NCBI GenBank assembly: GCA_009741485.1
Contig: CM019219.1
Coordinates: forward strand, 2,331,998-2,395,997
Source: Malurus cyaneus samueli
Taxonomy: Eukaryota; Chordata; Aves; Passeriformes; Maluridae
DNA: 64,000 nt
Direction: 5' to 3'
Shown here piece by piece: positions 24,701 to 37,570 of this stretch (the first letter of the stretch is position 1; each line of letters begins with the position of its first letter). The notes under the pieces are model-generated. The model worked only from the letters and a program-made list of their open reading frames with translations, ran no database searches and had not been told where the DNA came from. Position numbers and translations under genes: made by a program.

Positions 24701-27504
24701 CATCACAACAAGAACTATGCTGCCTGCATGGAATTTGGGACTAGAATAGCAGAAAAGGATAAGATGGACCATCTGCCCTTCAGGACAAGCAGGGATGATT
24801 TCTGCGATAAGCTGAGGCTCACAGGTTAGGGGTGCATTGGTGGAAGAACAACTGAGCCATGCTCAGCAATCCCAGAGGATTCTGAGCCATGATGTGATGC
24901 TGTGAAGATATTTGAGTAGTTCCAGTGGTAGGTTCCTGTGTGTGGCCATCCTGCTGCTTCTGCTGAGCTGCCAGGTGTGACTGTGCTCCTGCTCATGAGG
25001 ACACAAGAACCTTGATCATTTAGGCCATGCTGAGATACGATCTGATCATTCACTGATAAATGCCCAGGGAATGCAACAAGTGAGGGGAAAAGAGCTTGTG
25101 GATAATGTTTACAAAACCAAATGGATGTAAAGTGAATGTTTATTAATTTTTTGATCACAATTGGATTCCCAGCCCTTAGCGTCCTGATGGGTCTTTCAGC
25201 AACAAAATCAGGAGGGAGAAATGTAACAGTTTATATGGCATTGCTTTATTAGATTATTTGCTGTTAAGCAGAGATTTTAACAGCTTCACCTTATCCCAGT
25301 GTTCCAGTTACTCTTTCAGTGGTGGATTTTAACCCTTCCTGTGTTACAAAAACCCATTGCTTTTTGGCAGTGCTGCAGGAATGTGTAGGGAAGGAATGGG
25401 AACATTCCCCAGGGTCTCAGAGGTATTGGTGTGAGATTATTGTCGAGCGGTGACTGATTACAAGACTGGTCATTCAATCCCAAAGGCAGAGAGAATACAG
25501 CAAAACCACCTAAATTAGGGTAGCATAGGGAATATGCACCTTCCAGGGCTTTTCCTCAACCCCAAAAAATACCTCCTGTATGGTCTGCATCCAGACCATT
25601 CCCGAGGCTGCAGATTGAGCCATTCCTGCACATCCCAAGATAGGACACGTCCTGGTCCCACACTAACACAGCATGCAGTCTGCCCTCAAAATCTCCCAGA
25701 TTTGTCTTTTCTTTCCTTATTTTTAAGCCTAAATTAGGAGTGGTGCCTGCAACATTTGCCAGACATCACAGAGCAGCAGTAACACATGCTGTGTATCTCA
25801 CAGATGTATAAAATATTTCCACCTCTAATAACTCCAAATGTTTCCCTACCTTCCAGGTGACAATAGCTCTGTTCCATAGATCTCTAGGGATTTAAATGAG
25901 ATTGACAGCTTACATCAAGTGAAATTTAATTTACAAATTGGCTAAAAAAAGAAGGTAGAATAATTTTCTAAAGGTGAAGCATCAACAGTTTTCCCGAGTT
26001 GCACAAATCTGCAATGATGAGTCACTGGGAATTCAAGCATACAAAAGCAGTTGTTTGCTAGGCAGAACTGAAAATTTAGCTGGGAAAGGTTTTTCACAGT
26101 ATTGAAGGTGATGAGGTGGAAGAGTGGTCATACACTGGGACCAGTTTGTCAGCGTCATCTTGCAGAAACAGCTCCTGAATCCTTAAGTCTCCATTCCTCA
26201 TTTTATCGCCTCAAAATGATGCCAGTATCTCAGTATAGTTATCTCTCTTTCCTTTTTCTGGGAAATCCTGAGTTAAGGAACATCTACAGTGGGTGTGAAA
26301 TGTTTATGTAAGCAGTGAAAAAGAAAAAAAAATAAATGAAAAATTTCCTTCACATTTGCTTAGTTGTCTCCCTCACTGGTATTGATGTCCTCCATCTCTG
26401 TCTTCATCTCCTGTGTTATGGCCTATCCCAGGACACCAGTTCCCAACAGGAAAATTCTAGAAGAGACTCTGCTCCATGGGTACCAATAGTTATGGAGAAG
26501 GGACCTGGAGATGGTGCCAGGAATGTTCCTGGGTGATGTAAACTCAGGATAGGGTTTTTCATGCAGTTCGTGTGTACAGTCCTTTACATCCCACCCTTAA
26601 TAATGCCCAGTTTAGTAGTGTTTGGGCAGATGTATTTATTCCCAGTTATTTAATATCCAGATAACAACTACTGGGGCATTTAATGAGTTCTTAAAAAACA
26701 AATCCAGTGAGCCACACAGTCTCACACACCTCCAGCCTTATTTCAAGAGCTTAATGGACTCCAGCCAGTGGTCTAGTAGTTAAAAATCTTCCATTTCTAT
26801 CACTGCAGCGTTTTTACTGCTTTTTTTTATTTGCTCAATCATTTCACAGTCCAGTTGTTCGGTTTTGGTCAGGTGGGCTATAAAATATTCCTGTAACAAG
26901 TTTAATCTCTGCAACATCTCTGGCCTCCATCTATAATGACTTTGTACCAATGGTAGTTTCTCCCAAATCACCACTTTCAAGAACTAACAAATCTTCTTTG
27001 CAGACAAACACACATCCCAAACACACACAGCACCTCCCCAGCAGCTCCCAAACAGCAACAATGTTTAATACACTTGGTTATTCTGTCCACATTGGGAAGA
27101 GTTAATTTGAAATCATCTGGATTTGAACACAAGAAAACTTTTAGCGTTTGAGCCCCCATTCACCTGACTACCTCCCCATGCTGTTAGGGCTGCTCTTGGG
27201 CCTGCTGTTCTGTAATCCTATTTTGGGGTTTGTGTATGGTTTTGCCCCCATTTCAGTGTTGTTTTGTGGAAGAGTTGCCCAAGAAAGAGCAGGAGAAGGG
27301 GGAGGTTCTCTGTGGGGTCTGTTTGACAGGACTGAGCCCCCATGTGATGGCTCTGAGTCTGTTCCCGGCCATGCTGGGAGCTCTCAGTGAAGAGCTGGGC
27401 TCTTTCCTTTGCAGCTGCAGAGCAAGGGCTGCCCTGTGTTCTGTGCCCCTGTGCATAGGCCAGGGAATGCAATGAGATTTCCCTTGTCCGAGACACAGTT
27501 TAGG
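24701..27504. other. Non-coding DNA, possibly with older CR1 decay at its start
   Basis: The first 400 bp may be a continuation of the CR1 relic, but no landmark is certain. The rest has no recognised gene or repeat. Frames at 27218-27669 overlap the next CR1 tail on the opposite strand and are not credible genes. Confidence 0.45.
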
Positions 27505-27696
27505 AATATTGGGAAGGGTTAAAAATTGGAAGGGACTGCCCAGGGAGGTGGTGGAGCCCCATACTTGGAGGTGTTCAAGAAAGAACTGAACATGGCACTG
27601 AGTGCTCTGGGCTGGGTGACAAGGTGGGCATCTGTCACAGCCTGGACCCAATCTCGGAGTCTTTTCCACCCGTAATGATTCCGAGATTCTGTGATT
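27505..27696 (+). mobile_element. CR1 LINE tail, plus strand
   Basis: GGAAGGGACTGCCCAGGGAG, GTGGTGGAGCC, GGAGGTGTTCAAGAAAGAAC, TGAACATGGCACTGAGTGCT and a final GATTCCGAGATTCTGTGATT give a sense-strand CR1 3' end. The internal sequence (AACATGGCACTGAGTGCTCT) differs from the other tails here, so it is probably a different CR1 subfamily. The 5' truncation is near 27505. Confidence 0.9.
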
Positions 27697-30600
27697 ATTG
27701 TGCTCAAATCAACCCCAATGTCCATGAGTCAATCAAGGCTGCTGAGTTCCAAGCCAGATTCACTCACTTTCTGGGGGTTCTTGTTTCCTCTGCAGGCTCT
27801 GAAGCTTTTAATGGACAAAGATTCCTGAGTATTCACACATGAAACAATAAATGGGAGATTTAGTAAAGGGTATATTAGGAATTGTGGTGAAGTTGTGACA
27901 CTGGGTTGCTCTCCTGTGATGGGAGGAGGATGTTCGAGCAGTTTGGATGTGTCCTGGCACTCACTCCTGTCCTGCAGCACCATTTGCATGCTCATGAGAA
28001 GGAAGATTTCAGCACCTTCCTTGAACATGCTGCAGTTCTGCTCTTGCTGAGGAGGGGCAGTGGAAAGTTCGGTCTCTAAGCCTGCAGAAATGTTAAACAC
28101 GGAAAATTCCGTGTCTTGCATTGCAATAGTGGCATGTTCCCATGAGCCAGACCTGCATCACCAGCCTGTCGAGCTGGCAGCTCCTGCTGGATGGGCTCAT
28201 TGATTTACTCCATGTTGTAACTCGATGGAGTGGTTACAATATCGAGGAGAGGGGGTTGTGCTGCAATCTTCCTCTGCCTGCCTCCGATTATCTCTCTGCC
28301 TGTCTGTCGTACCACTCAAAATCACTTTCCAGTCCTTTCCCACAGGTAAACATCATCTCCAGGCCGTGATGCATTTTGTATCTCTCCAGAAAGTAATACC
28401 TATAGAAGTCAGCACTTCAGTGATTTATGTAATTAAAATATGATGGATCCAGTCGTTAAAATTCACTAACGCTGGTACACGTGTTCACAAGTGCACAACT
28501 TGTCTCCAACTGTGCCTGTCCCATCATCCCACCATGACCTTGTCTTATTATTTAAGCTTTTACTTGGTATCAGAAAATTATGAATAGCAGAACAGACTGA
28601 AGAGTGGAATTAAAACCACGAGTGCCTGATATATTTTTCTGCATGTGTTTACTTTGTCACTTCAGAATGACAGGCTTGAAATTCCTGCATGATCTTCAGC
28701 ATGTTCTAAAAATGACAGCTACTATAATTCAAATTTACTGCTGTATTTTTTTTACTAGTAATGAAGTTGTAAATGCAGCATTTCTTTCATTACCTATTCA
28801 TTAAAGATATGACATGAAAACAGAGTTACCATGGAAATGGCTCTGTGAATTCTGAGTACATAATAAGAATTTCATTGTTTACACTACAGCATAGATAACT
28901 GATGGGTGTTGTTGTTGCTGGTAAAGTCTTATTTAGCCTCGGGAACGCTTGTAAGGGGAAAAAGGTTGTGCAATTGGTCTTCCACTAAGTGCCTGCATGC
29001 AAGCAAAGCTCTGTAAAATCATCAGTGCAAAAGAGTTTTATGATGAAAAGCACTGAATATGTTTTGAGCTTTAAATCTTTGAGCATCATTTGGAACTGAA
29101 TATTTAAACATTCCAAGTAGAGATAGCCTAGTTGGCGTGTTACTAATAGTCTCATTGCAGGGCTAATGCGTACACAGCTCGTATAAATAAATTAGCATAA
29201 AGAGAATTTAGGAGTTTTTATACTTTAGCTGAAAACAGTAGGTTTCAGTAGCAGGAAAGCATCATATTTAATAAATAACAATGTCAACAGCTTTGCCAAA
29301 AGGTAAAGGTGCTAGAAGCCTTATTTTTGCACCAATTGCACTTTCAAATAAAGTCAGGAGCTGTGTCCTCTCATTGTATAACAGAGACTGCACTTTTGTG
29401 TCCTATTGCACCTCTGAAATGGGTCTGATTTTGTACATAATGGAACCAGGAAGGTTCTTAAATACCCAAATGCCAGGGTGACCCTTCGGCAGCTGAAGTC
29501 ACAGTGACCGTCAGCAGCACTTCTTCAAGTAAAAAAGGTTTTAATCCGATTCTGCACAGCTTTACAAAACCCACGGAAAAGGCTTGAGCTCAGCTAAGAA
29601 TCAATGAGTCAGGATTGTCATTTGTGCCCAAAACCCCTCAATGTCTGTTTCTCATTTGCAAACCAGTTCATTCCAGGGAATGAGCCATAAAGAGAAGCAT
29701 TATAGATACTGTGTTATAAAACAGAGTGATAATGAGATCTCTTTTGTGCCTTAAATAAACATTTAACTGTTCCTAGTCTTAAATAATAAAATATGTACGT
29801 CTACACAAAGATAAGGTGTCTGAATGTGACTGGGCATGTCCTGAGCCCTCTGATGTTTGTGACAAGATTCCCGTGATGATAAAGGCACTGGATTGGGGTG
29901 TTTGATATACATGGGTGCCCTCCTGTTCCAGAGTCATTTGCACCAGGCAGAACTAATCACTCCTAATTGCAACTGACTGGCAGAATAACATTAATGGCAT
30001 CCCTGAAGCAGCCTCTGCCTTCATCTTCCCACAGCTTTTGCAAGAGGACTCTTTCCTCTCAAATCTTCCATTTGGTGAGATCATGGGAAGGGACTGTCCT
30101 AGTGACCCTCACAGCAGTGACAGGTACAGCCCTAGAAACCAGGTGTTCCCTTCCCAGCCCTGAGCCAGGGGCTAACACTGACTCTCATTTTAGTCACATT
30201 TGGCAAGTTTGGGGGAAAATTTGATGTGGCAACAATCAGACTTCACAGGTTAAAACAAAAACACTTTAGAGAGCATTGACTGGGTCACCTCCATGCATAG
30301 AGCAGTTAGTGCTTTCTCCCATGAGCTTGTCTGCCACAGAGCAATGAGAGCTGTATTAACCCTGCCTTTATGAATAATTTGATACTTCCAGGATTCTGAG
30401 GGGCAGCCACAGACTGCAGTTATTATTCATAGTGTGAATAATAATTTTGTAGGAAAGGATTAGAGTGTCATTCCTCAAACAACTGAAGCTGCTTCAGATG
30501 AGATTTAGGCAGTGAGGGGAATAAGTGCTACTACCACACATTCACTGGTAACTTCTAGTGTGGTTTGAGTGGGGAAAGAATTAAAATCTGGCTTCTCACC

Positions 30601-31480
30601 TGCTCCAGGTACGAAATATCTTCTACTGCTGTCTACACGCTCACCTGGTGCCTATCCCACATCCTCTTGCCTGTGTTCTGCTGGCACATTCCACTGATGT
30701 GCTTTGGCTTTGGCTCACTGGGTGAAGTCACAGCACAGCTGATGGGCAGCCAACAGAGTGTGGCACAAGAGGGAGAAGGATTTTCACATCTTGCTGTTGA
30801 TTACCAAATGAAACGTAACTCAGATTATCAGAGCTGCTCAGATTAATGATCTGGTGGTGTTTCCACTTTGCAGAGCATCTGTGCCATGTGTGATACCACC
30901 AGTGTTTGGTGGGCTCAATCACTGCTGTGACGGAGCAAAGAAAAAATGTTTAAATCATATTTGCTGTTTGAACCAGTAGGCAGTGTTTTGTTTTGGGGAA
31001 AATTCATCAGGCACAAAGAGAATAATAAAAGGAAAAAAGAGATCTATTTGAATAATGAGCTAACTGACCATTGTGAAATATAAAGACTAACACAGTGGCT
31101 TACATTTTGGACCTAAATTATTTGTTTGAATCTGTTTTGGTTTAATTTTTTTTTCTTTTCTTTTGCAGTGTTACAAACTGTTTTTATTTATGGTCAATTT
31201 TTTTCTGATTAAATAGAAAAGCACAAAGACAAAAATCTTCTTCATCTGCCTCCTAAATTGACTGATGTGCCAAAACTTAAATCAGTAGGAGCTCTGTCTC
31301 AGTCTGAAGAGTTTTCCTGGCTCCTTGCACAGAGTTTTACTCTCTATGGTACCAGAGGGAAAGAATGAGCAGGAATTTCAGCCCCTCCAAAGCCTCTTTG
31401 AGAGTTTGTGGGTCTCCGGTGTTGCTGCTGTCCTGTTGATAAAGGGTGCAGAGGCCTTTGTTCTACATCCTTTATTCTCC
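27697..31480. other. Unique non-coding DNA
   Basis: No gene or interspersed repeat is recognised. It includes an AT-rich patch with retained CpGs (29110-29215) and a 10-bp inverted repeat TTATTATTCA / TGAATAATAA (30420-30429 and 30435-30444). Frames are short and unremarkable. Confidence 0.55.
29110..29215. other. Candidate conserved non-coding patch
   Basis: This AT-rich stretch keeps several CpGs (29136, 29169, 29180) beside TAAATTAGCATAA-type homeodomain-like motifs and has no repeat signature. That texture is typical of conserved vertebrate regulatory DNA, but the call is only inference from composition. Confidence 0.2.
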
Positions 31481-31630
31481 AGCCCTGGAAGAGTCCAAGA
31501 CCAGGTTGGACGGGACTTGAAGCACCCTGGGACAGTGGAAGGTGTCCCTGCACATGGCAGGGGGTGGAAGCAGATGAGATTCGAGGTTCTTTCCAGCCCA
31601 AACCATTCTGGGATTCAGTGATTCTATGAT
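31481..31630 (+). mobile_element. CR1 LINE tail, plus strand
   Basis: AGCCCTGGAAGAGTCCAAGA, CAGTGGAAGGTGTCCCTGCA, CATGGCAGGGGGTGGAAGCA and CCCAAACCATTCTGGGATTC are the CR1 sense 3' end, closing with the terminal units at about 31630. The element is 5'-truncated to about 150 bp. Frames across it (31325-31629 and the opposite strand) are repeat-derived. Confidence 0.93.
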
Positions 31631-34600
31631 CCAGCATCAGCTCAGCCCACATTTCGCTATTGCATAAGATCCACATTAGTCTCTGGGGTCCCTACATGCT
31701 CCTCATCACAGAAAACCTGCTGCAGGACGTATAGATGAGACTGGGGGTATATAAATAACACAGGTATTGCACATTTTAATGTATTTTTCAGCTTTTGGTT
31801 CTCCAGGCTTATTTCCTACACAGCAGGGGCAATTTGCACATAATATCTTTGCTGCTGGACTGTGAACATTTATGCTACATGAACTTAAGCAGCTGGTAGA
31901 AAGCCCTCAGAAATGGAGTTTTCTAAGAAGTGCTGACACACTTTTAATTGGAGTGCTGGATGCCGCGGGAGCACTGTGCCATAAGCCTGGCTAGGTAGTT
32001 AGTGTATCTTATTTTGCAGCTTGCCATGTCCAAGCTATAGGACACAACTGGCCTTATTTTTAATGCAAATTATAGCTGATTTCCAGCTGTTGAATGGCAG
32101 GTGCTGGGAGCCTTTCTTGCTCTTAAAACTATGTATTAGTAATTTGAAGAACTGGTTATCTGAAGAGTAGGCAGATCCTTGCAGGCAGGGGATAAACACA
32201 ATTGTGGGCTGTCTGGGTGGTTTGTTTTTTTTCAAACATTTATTAAAAGTGCTAGAAACCATGCTGTTTAAAAGTGCAGTTTGCAATTTTCTGAGTGCTG
32301 TATGTCTCTTTCAGAAAAATTCGTTAGAATAACAGAGTCACCGGGCTGACTCTATTTGTGTAAAACAAGAGACTATCTAGAGGGGTAACAAAACAAATGT
32401 ACAGTGTCCTGATAGAAATACAAGTATTGATTTGATGAATATTGCAGCCTAAAGACTACATGTTATTAGGGTGTAATTAAATCTTGTTATTCTGTCTTCA
32501 GAGCTGTAGCTTTAGTGTTGGTCACTATAGCACTGATTATTCAGAAATCACATCTTTGGTAATACTCGGAGGCTTTAGAAGATGCCATCAGCTTCCTTGT
32601 TTCTTTTTGTTCTTCTCTCCCATCCAAATGTTCTTTTTTGTCTCTAAATATTTCATAGATGCTGGAAATAAAGCCTTTCCCTCTTGGTTTTGCCCTGTTG
32701 GACAGAAGCTGAGGTTGGGGTTCATCAATACAGTAAATCTGGCACTAAGACTCTTGGTATTGGATCCAAAACGCCACAGGCAAGTACTGATGCAATACAA
32801 ACTGCCTCTCAGGGTTCAGATTTATCTGAGGATTTTTGATAGATTGTCACACAGGGCTTTCTGCTGAGTCAAGTGTTGTCCATACTCCCACTGCTGCAAT
32901 AAAGTTGGCATAAAACCAGCATGAACTTCATCTCATCTGCTTTGGCTCCTTCTACAGGAAAAGGATCACATTCCTGCTCCTGTCATGGATCAAATGTGTG
33001 TGCTGGGAAGGCCAGGACTCTGCAGGTTGGGGGGTCATCAGCAGCAGAGCCTCTGCCTGAAGTGAAGCCTCTTCTGTCACAGGGAACTGAGGTGGGGAGG
33101 TGTTTGAGGTGCCTTATCCAATGTCAGACACAATTTATCCATGGAGCAGCCATTCTTCTCTATCCCTTGGGATGCAGGTGGTATCAGATGAGTTGAGCTG
33201 TTTGGGTGATCAGCCCTTCCCATTTCCCCCTCAGAGGATTTGCCCAGTGCTCCCACTGCTCAGTAGCTGCTGGTGCACAGCACTGTTTCTGTTGGCTCAG
33301 TGTGGTGGCACAGCAGGCAAAGCTCCATCCCTTCTCCCTCAGATGTGCTGCAGTGGAATTCCAGGCACTGAGAGCACTGCCCAGCTCCATGTTAACTCTG
33401 GATATTCTCACACTTCCTGCTCACAGACACCCCCTCACAGAGGAGAGAACATCCCCAGTAGAGCAAGCAGCATCCCTTCCATAGGATTCCCTCCCGTGTT
33501 CCTGGACATGAAGTTGGGCTCATACACAGCTCTATCCATAGCTGTGCCAAATTCTGTGTGTCAGACATGGATAAAAGACCACCTGAGAGTTTCAGAGGGA
33601 AGCAGCCCATCCCGTGCTGCATGTGATATCTCCCTATCCTTCCAGCCCTGCTTTATTAACACAAGTGTCCTTCACTGCTCTTTCACTCAAAATCAATCTC
33701 TCCAGCACTGATTGCTCTGTCACATTCCCTCTGTAGGCAGGCTGGCTGAACACTTTTATCGTGCTGCCCGCAGGCAAAGTGGTCCCACAAAGAGCCCTCT
33801 AGACTGAGCTCAAGGTCACAGGTCCTAATAGCATCCTTAGGATGGCTGCATACTTTGCCACAAATTCCCTTTCAACCTGATCTTCTTGCGGAATTAAATC
33901 CCACTCAGCTTTAGCCCTGGTGAAAGATACTGTCCAGAACAGATCATTGCTTATAAAGGACTTTGCTGCAGTTTCCTCTGGAGCTCTGGTTCATCCCTAC
34001 AGTGAGTAGTTCTGGCATCAAACCCTACTGCCTGCTTCTCAAAAACACCTAAGATGCAGGTTTTAATGCAGCCTTTGGGCCCTAACTCTTCCCAAAACAG
34101 GATTTTGGAGTTGGTGGTCCTGGCAGTCTGGCTTCCCTCCTCCATCCCAGGCTGCTCATAACTGTAGATTGAGGGAGTTCACACACACATCCTATAGGGC
34201 AGTCCCTACATAATTATGAATTCATTTCAGTTAATTGCATTTGATTGACTTTGGGCCAAATAATCCACTGTCTTTGAAGAAACATTTTGAATATTATAAA
34301 TAGGAAGCATTTAAATATCTCATACATCCTGGAGTGGATTAAAAAGCCAAGGCCTGGTGCAGGCTGGTCACTGAACCACTTAAGGATGAAGTAATGGATG
34401 GAGGCTGGACTTTTTATGAGGTGCCTTAGAGTGTAGCATCACAGGGAGCAGATCTGCTCCAGCAGACTTTACTCATGGAGCCAGTGAGTCCTGGGTTTGC
34501 ATGTCCAAGGATATCAATGGCCCATCAGGATATTCCCCCATTATGACTCTTTCTCCCACTGCTAATTTGGTGTAATTTGTCCCTTTGTTTTAGCTGCCTG

Positions 34601-35719
34601 TGTTCAGTGAATCTCCCAATACACTTCACATCAAGTTGTCAATCTGTTTTATCACTCATCTTTGTTATTGCTTTTGGTTTTGTGTGTAACTGTCAGATAA
34701 AGCAAAACAGCTTGCATTTATCTCTGGAGGACTTTAAGGTATTATTGTTTTATTATACATATAGCATTGTTTTCTTTTGTTTGGGGTCATTTTATGATAC
34801 AGTGCATATCACCTTTCTGTTCTGCATATTCCGAGCTTTTGTGTGTGACCTTTCAACAGCAATAAAGAGAGAGGCTCCAGGAACAGATCCACTCGTGCTG
34901 TGCATTGTTCACCTTGAGCCATGCTCCTCCCGTTTATGACATGATAATTTTCACTGTAACCACTTTTCAAACAGCATAATGCAAATGAACATGGCACTGC
35001 AGCATCCCCGTACCACTCACACGAAGTTAAGTAGTTGCTTTAATGGAAATGGTGCAGCAAGAAATTGTTGCAGCAAGGTGTGAGGGAGAAACAATAGGGA
35101 AAGATTTGATAAGTGACAGGTATTGTATGGTGAGGTAGAAGAATGACTGATATAGGATGGCAACGTGGAAAACAAACAGGGAACAGAGCCTTTGAATATT
35201 GGATTTTTCTGGTTTGGTGACCAAGGTACAGGAAACACTATATTAGTTTAAGTAATTATCAAATAATTTAATATTAGATTTTTGTCAAAATGAATACAAA
35301 CAGAAACAAATAGCTCAGATTAACCAAATGTTTTGGTCAAGATGCAGGAAAGAAGTTATGTATTTCCCAAATTTAATGGAAATGCATTTTGAAGTCCCTT
35401 TTCACTGTGCCAGATGTAATGTCATTCTCTTAGGAATTTTTCTTTTAAAGAAAACGTTAATTCACTGAGGCCAAGGAAGGTGGATTAAAATATTGAAAGT
35501 ACAGAGGAGACTGTATGTATGGCAACCTAGATCTTCTTCTAGATAGGAGAGGGAAAGGAATGAATTTTCAGATTTCTACCATGGGTATTTATAGACACAG
35601 AAGTCCATGAGAAGGCTCCCAGTACCTTCCATTATTTTTTTGATTTAAGTCTTGGAGAACTGTTTGGAGAGAAACTATTTACAAGACCATGCAACGATAG
35701 GATAAGGAAGAACAGATAA
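31631..35719. other. Unique non-coding DNA with the window's longest open frame
   Basis: I recognise no gene or repeat. The frame at 33100-33711 (203 codons) is the longest in the window. Its composition is rich in serine, proline and cysteine, it has overlapping frames on both strands, and it has no domain I know, so I do not annotate it as a gene. The 16-bp palindrome GGAGCAGATCTGCTCC (34445-34460) is at chance expectation for a window this long. Confidence 0.5.
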
Positions 35720-35934
35720 TAGGAAAAAAATTTAGACTGTGAGGATGGGGAAGCCTGGCATAGGGTGCCCAGAAGACCCTGTGACTGCCCCTGGATCCCT
35801 GGAGTATCCAAGGCCAGGCTGGACAGGGCTTAGAGCAACCTGGGACAGTGGGAGGTGTCCCTGCCCAGGGAGTGGAATGGGATGGGATTTAAGGTCCCTT
35901 TCAACCCAAACCATCCTGTGATTCTCTAATCTTA
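35720..35934 (+). mobile_element. CR1 LINE tail, plus strand
   Basis: AGGAAAAAAATTTAGACTGT leads into a degraded GTTGCCCAGA-type block, then GGATCCCTGGAGTATCCAAG, GTGGGAGGTGTCCCTGCCCA, TTTCAACCCAAACCATCCTG and TGATTCT. This is a sense CR1 3' end of about 215 bp. The CATGGCAGGG block has suffered a small deletion near 35866. Terminal units are decayed (CTCTAATCTTATGA). Confidence 0.9.
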
Positions 35935-37494
35935 TGAACTGCTTCAGGATGTTAACATCCATGGTAAGAAAACAGAGAAAACATAGGAACTACAGGTCTT
36001 GAAGCAAAACATATCAGACAATGAACAGACCTGTGTGTAAAAAGCTATGTTAGAAAATGCCAGGTAAATACAATCACTACCAGTGCAGTCATTTCATATT
36101 GACTTTGCAGCTATTGTTGCAGCCAGATTATTTGCCTGGGTTAGATGCTTTCTATGTTAAACTAAGATGCTAAATGCTTTCCTGGGTACACTGCAATTTT
36201 GCTGTTTAAGTTGGAAGGTTATTTACTGTTTTCAAAACCACAGATGTTTAAAAAGTACATTACTTGAAAAAATTAACTTTTCATGTTCTCTCTGAATTAC
36301 GAGAAGAGACTAATTGCCTTATTTTTCATAACACAGTGGAATACCCTTAATATTTCTTCTGAAGCTGCCTAAATTGGAAAATCTGTGGAGGCCCCAATCT
36401 CTCCATCAAAGACATAAAGAACCTGTGGACACATGGTCCTTAGCCAAGATACCTCTATAAAGTATCTTTGGTCTGTAGTGCCCAGCCTGAGAATAGCTCA
36501 GGATAACAGCAAAGGAACTTTTCCCTGGCACATCCCTGAGATTGGGGTGCCTGTATTTGCAGGCTGTGCCCATCGATGCCCTTTGCAAGGCAGTGTGCTG
36601 CTGTAGGTGAGGTTAAAACCACAAAGGGTGAAGTTAACTGGAATGATGGTGTGTTTCCTGTGCACACAGACCAGCTGATGGATAGTAACTTACTCACCTG
36701 ATGTAATTTGTGGTTTGTGAGCTGCAGCCCTTGTAGTCTGCAGTAATGAGGTTTTAAAAAGACAGATGCTCCCTCTGCTCCAAGGTCTCTTGGAAATGTT
36801 GTGTGTTTGTGATGTCTCTTTTCACAGCAGAGCCAATGTTTCCTGACGAGTTATTATCACTGCTTGCTAGGTCCCAGCTCCACCTGACTGTGCCTAGCCA
36901 GTGCATAGCAGCCACCCTTTCATGTATTAATCAATTCTTTGCTGCATTTTGGGGCAGAAATCCATTCCTTGGCAATCTGAGCATTATAATGTTTTTATTT
37001 ATGCTGGGTTTGCATGTTTAACTGACACATAAAGTGTATTGCTATTAAAGGGCAGACAGCTGTTGTGTCCTCACAGCAGGACAGGCCTGGGCACCTTTTC
37101 CTCCTGCCTGGAATGGTTGGGCCTCCTGTGACACCTGGTACCAGCCTTGGGGTTGGATGTTGTGTGTGCATCTCAGTACTCAGCAGCTTCTCTACCCTGG
37201 GGCATAGCAAACACACATCCTTTAGGTCTGGGGATTGAAGGCTGCAGCCACCTCAGCTCCCTTCCTCCGTGAAGGACCCAGTGTCATTCCATGGGGGATA
37301 CATGGGATGCCAAGTTACTGACTGGAATCCTGGCAGCAGTACAGCCCCAAAGCTAATCCCTTGGAAGGAGACCTTGTTGACATGGCCAGGTATTTGCCAT
37401 TGACTGGATCAAAACTGTTCAGAGACAGCCACATCCACCAGCTCTCCCTCCCACAGGGTACAGCTCCTCTGCAGACCTCTCACCCCCTGGGCAG
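35935..37494. other. Unique non-coding DNA
   Basis: No gene or clear repeat. 37100-37490 is locally GC-richer. It could contain CR1 sequence adjoining the next fragment, but I cannot align it by eye. Confidence 0.5.
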
Positions 37495-37570
37495 ATGAAA
37501 TGTGATCCTAATATCCGATTTAACCTCCCCTGACACAGCTCCATGCAACTTCTTGGGAGCGATCACACCT
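37495..37570 (-). mobile_element. CR1 LINE internal fragment, minus strand
   Basis: CCTAATATCCGATTTAACCT, CCCCTGACACAGCTCCATGC and AACTTCTTGGG resemble the antisense CR1 segment at 59240-59305 (ATGTCCAACCTAACCCTCCC, CTGGCACAACTTGAGGCTGC). Neither the 3' terminal motif nor a long 5' part is visible, so this is an internal scrap. Confidence 0.6.

Noticed and set aside
30420..30444. TTATTATTCA / TGAATAATAA inverted repeat
   Set aside because: A 10-bp AT-rich stem with a short loop is near chance expectation in this AT-rich window.
33100..33711. Longest open frame, 203 codons, plus strand
   Set aside because: With a random stop frequency of 3/64, a few tenths of such frames are expected in 64 kb over six frames. 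It has overlapping frames on both strands, no domain I recognise and biased Ser/Pro/Cys composition.
34445..34460. 16-bp perfect palindrome GGAGCAGATCTGCTCC
   Set aside because: About one perfect 16-bp palindrome is expected by chance in 64 kb, and nothing around it suggests function.
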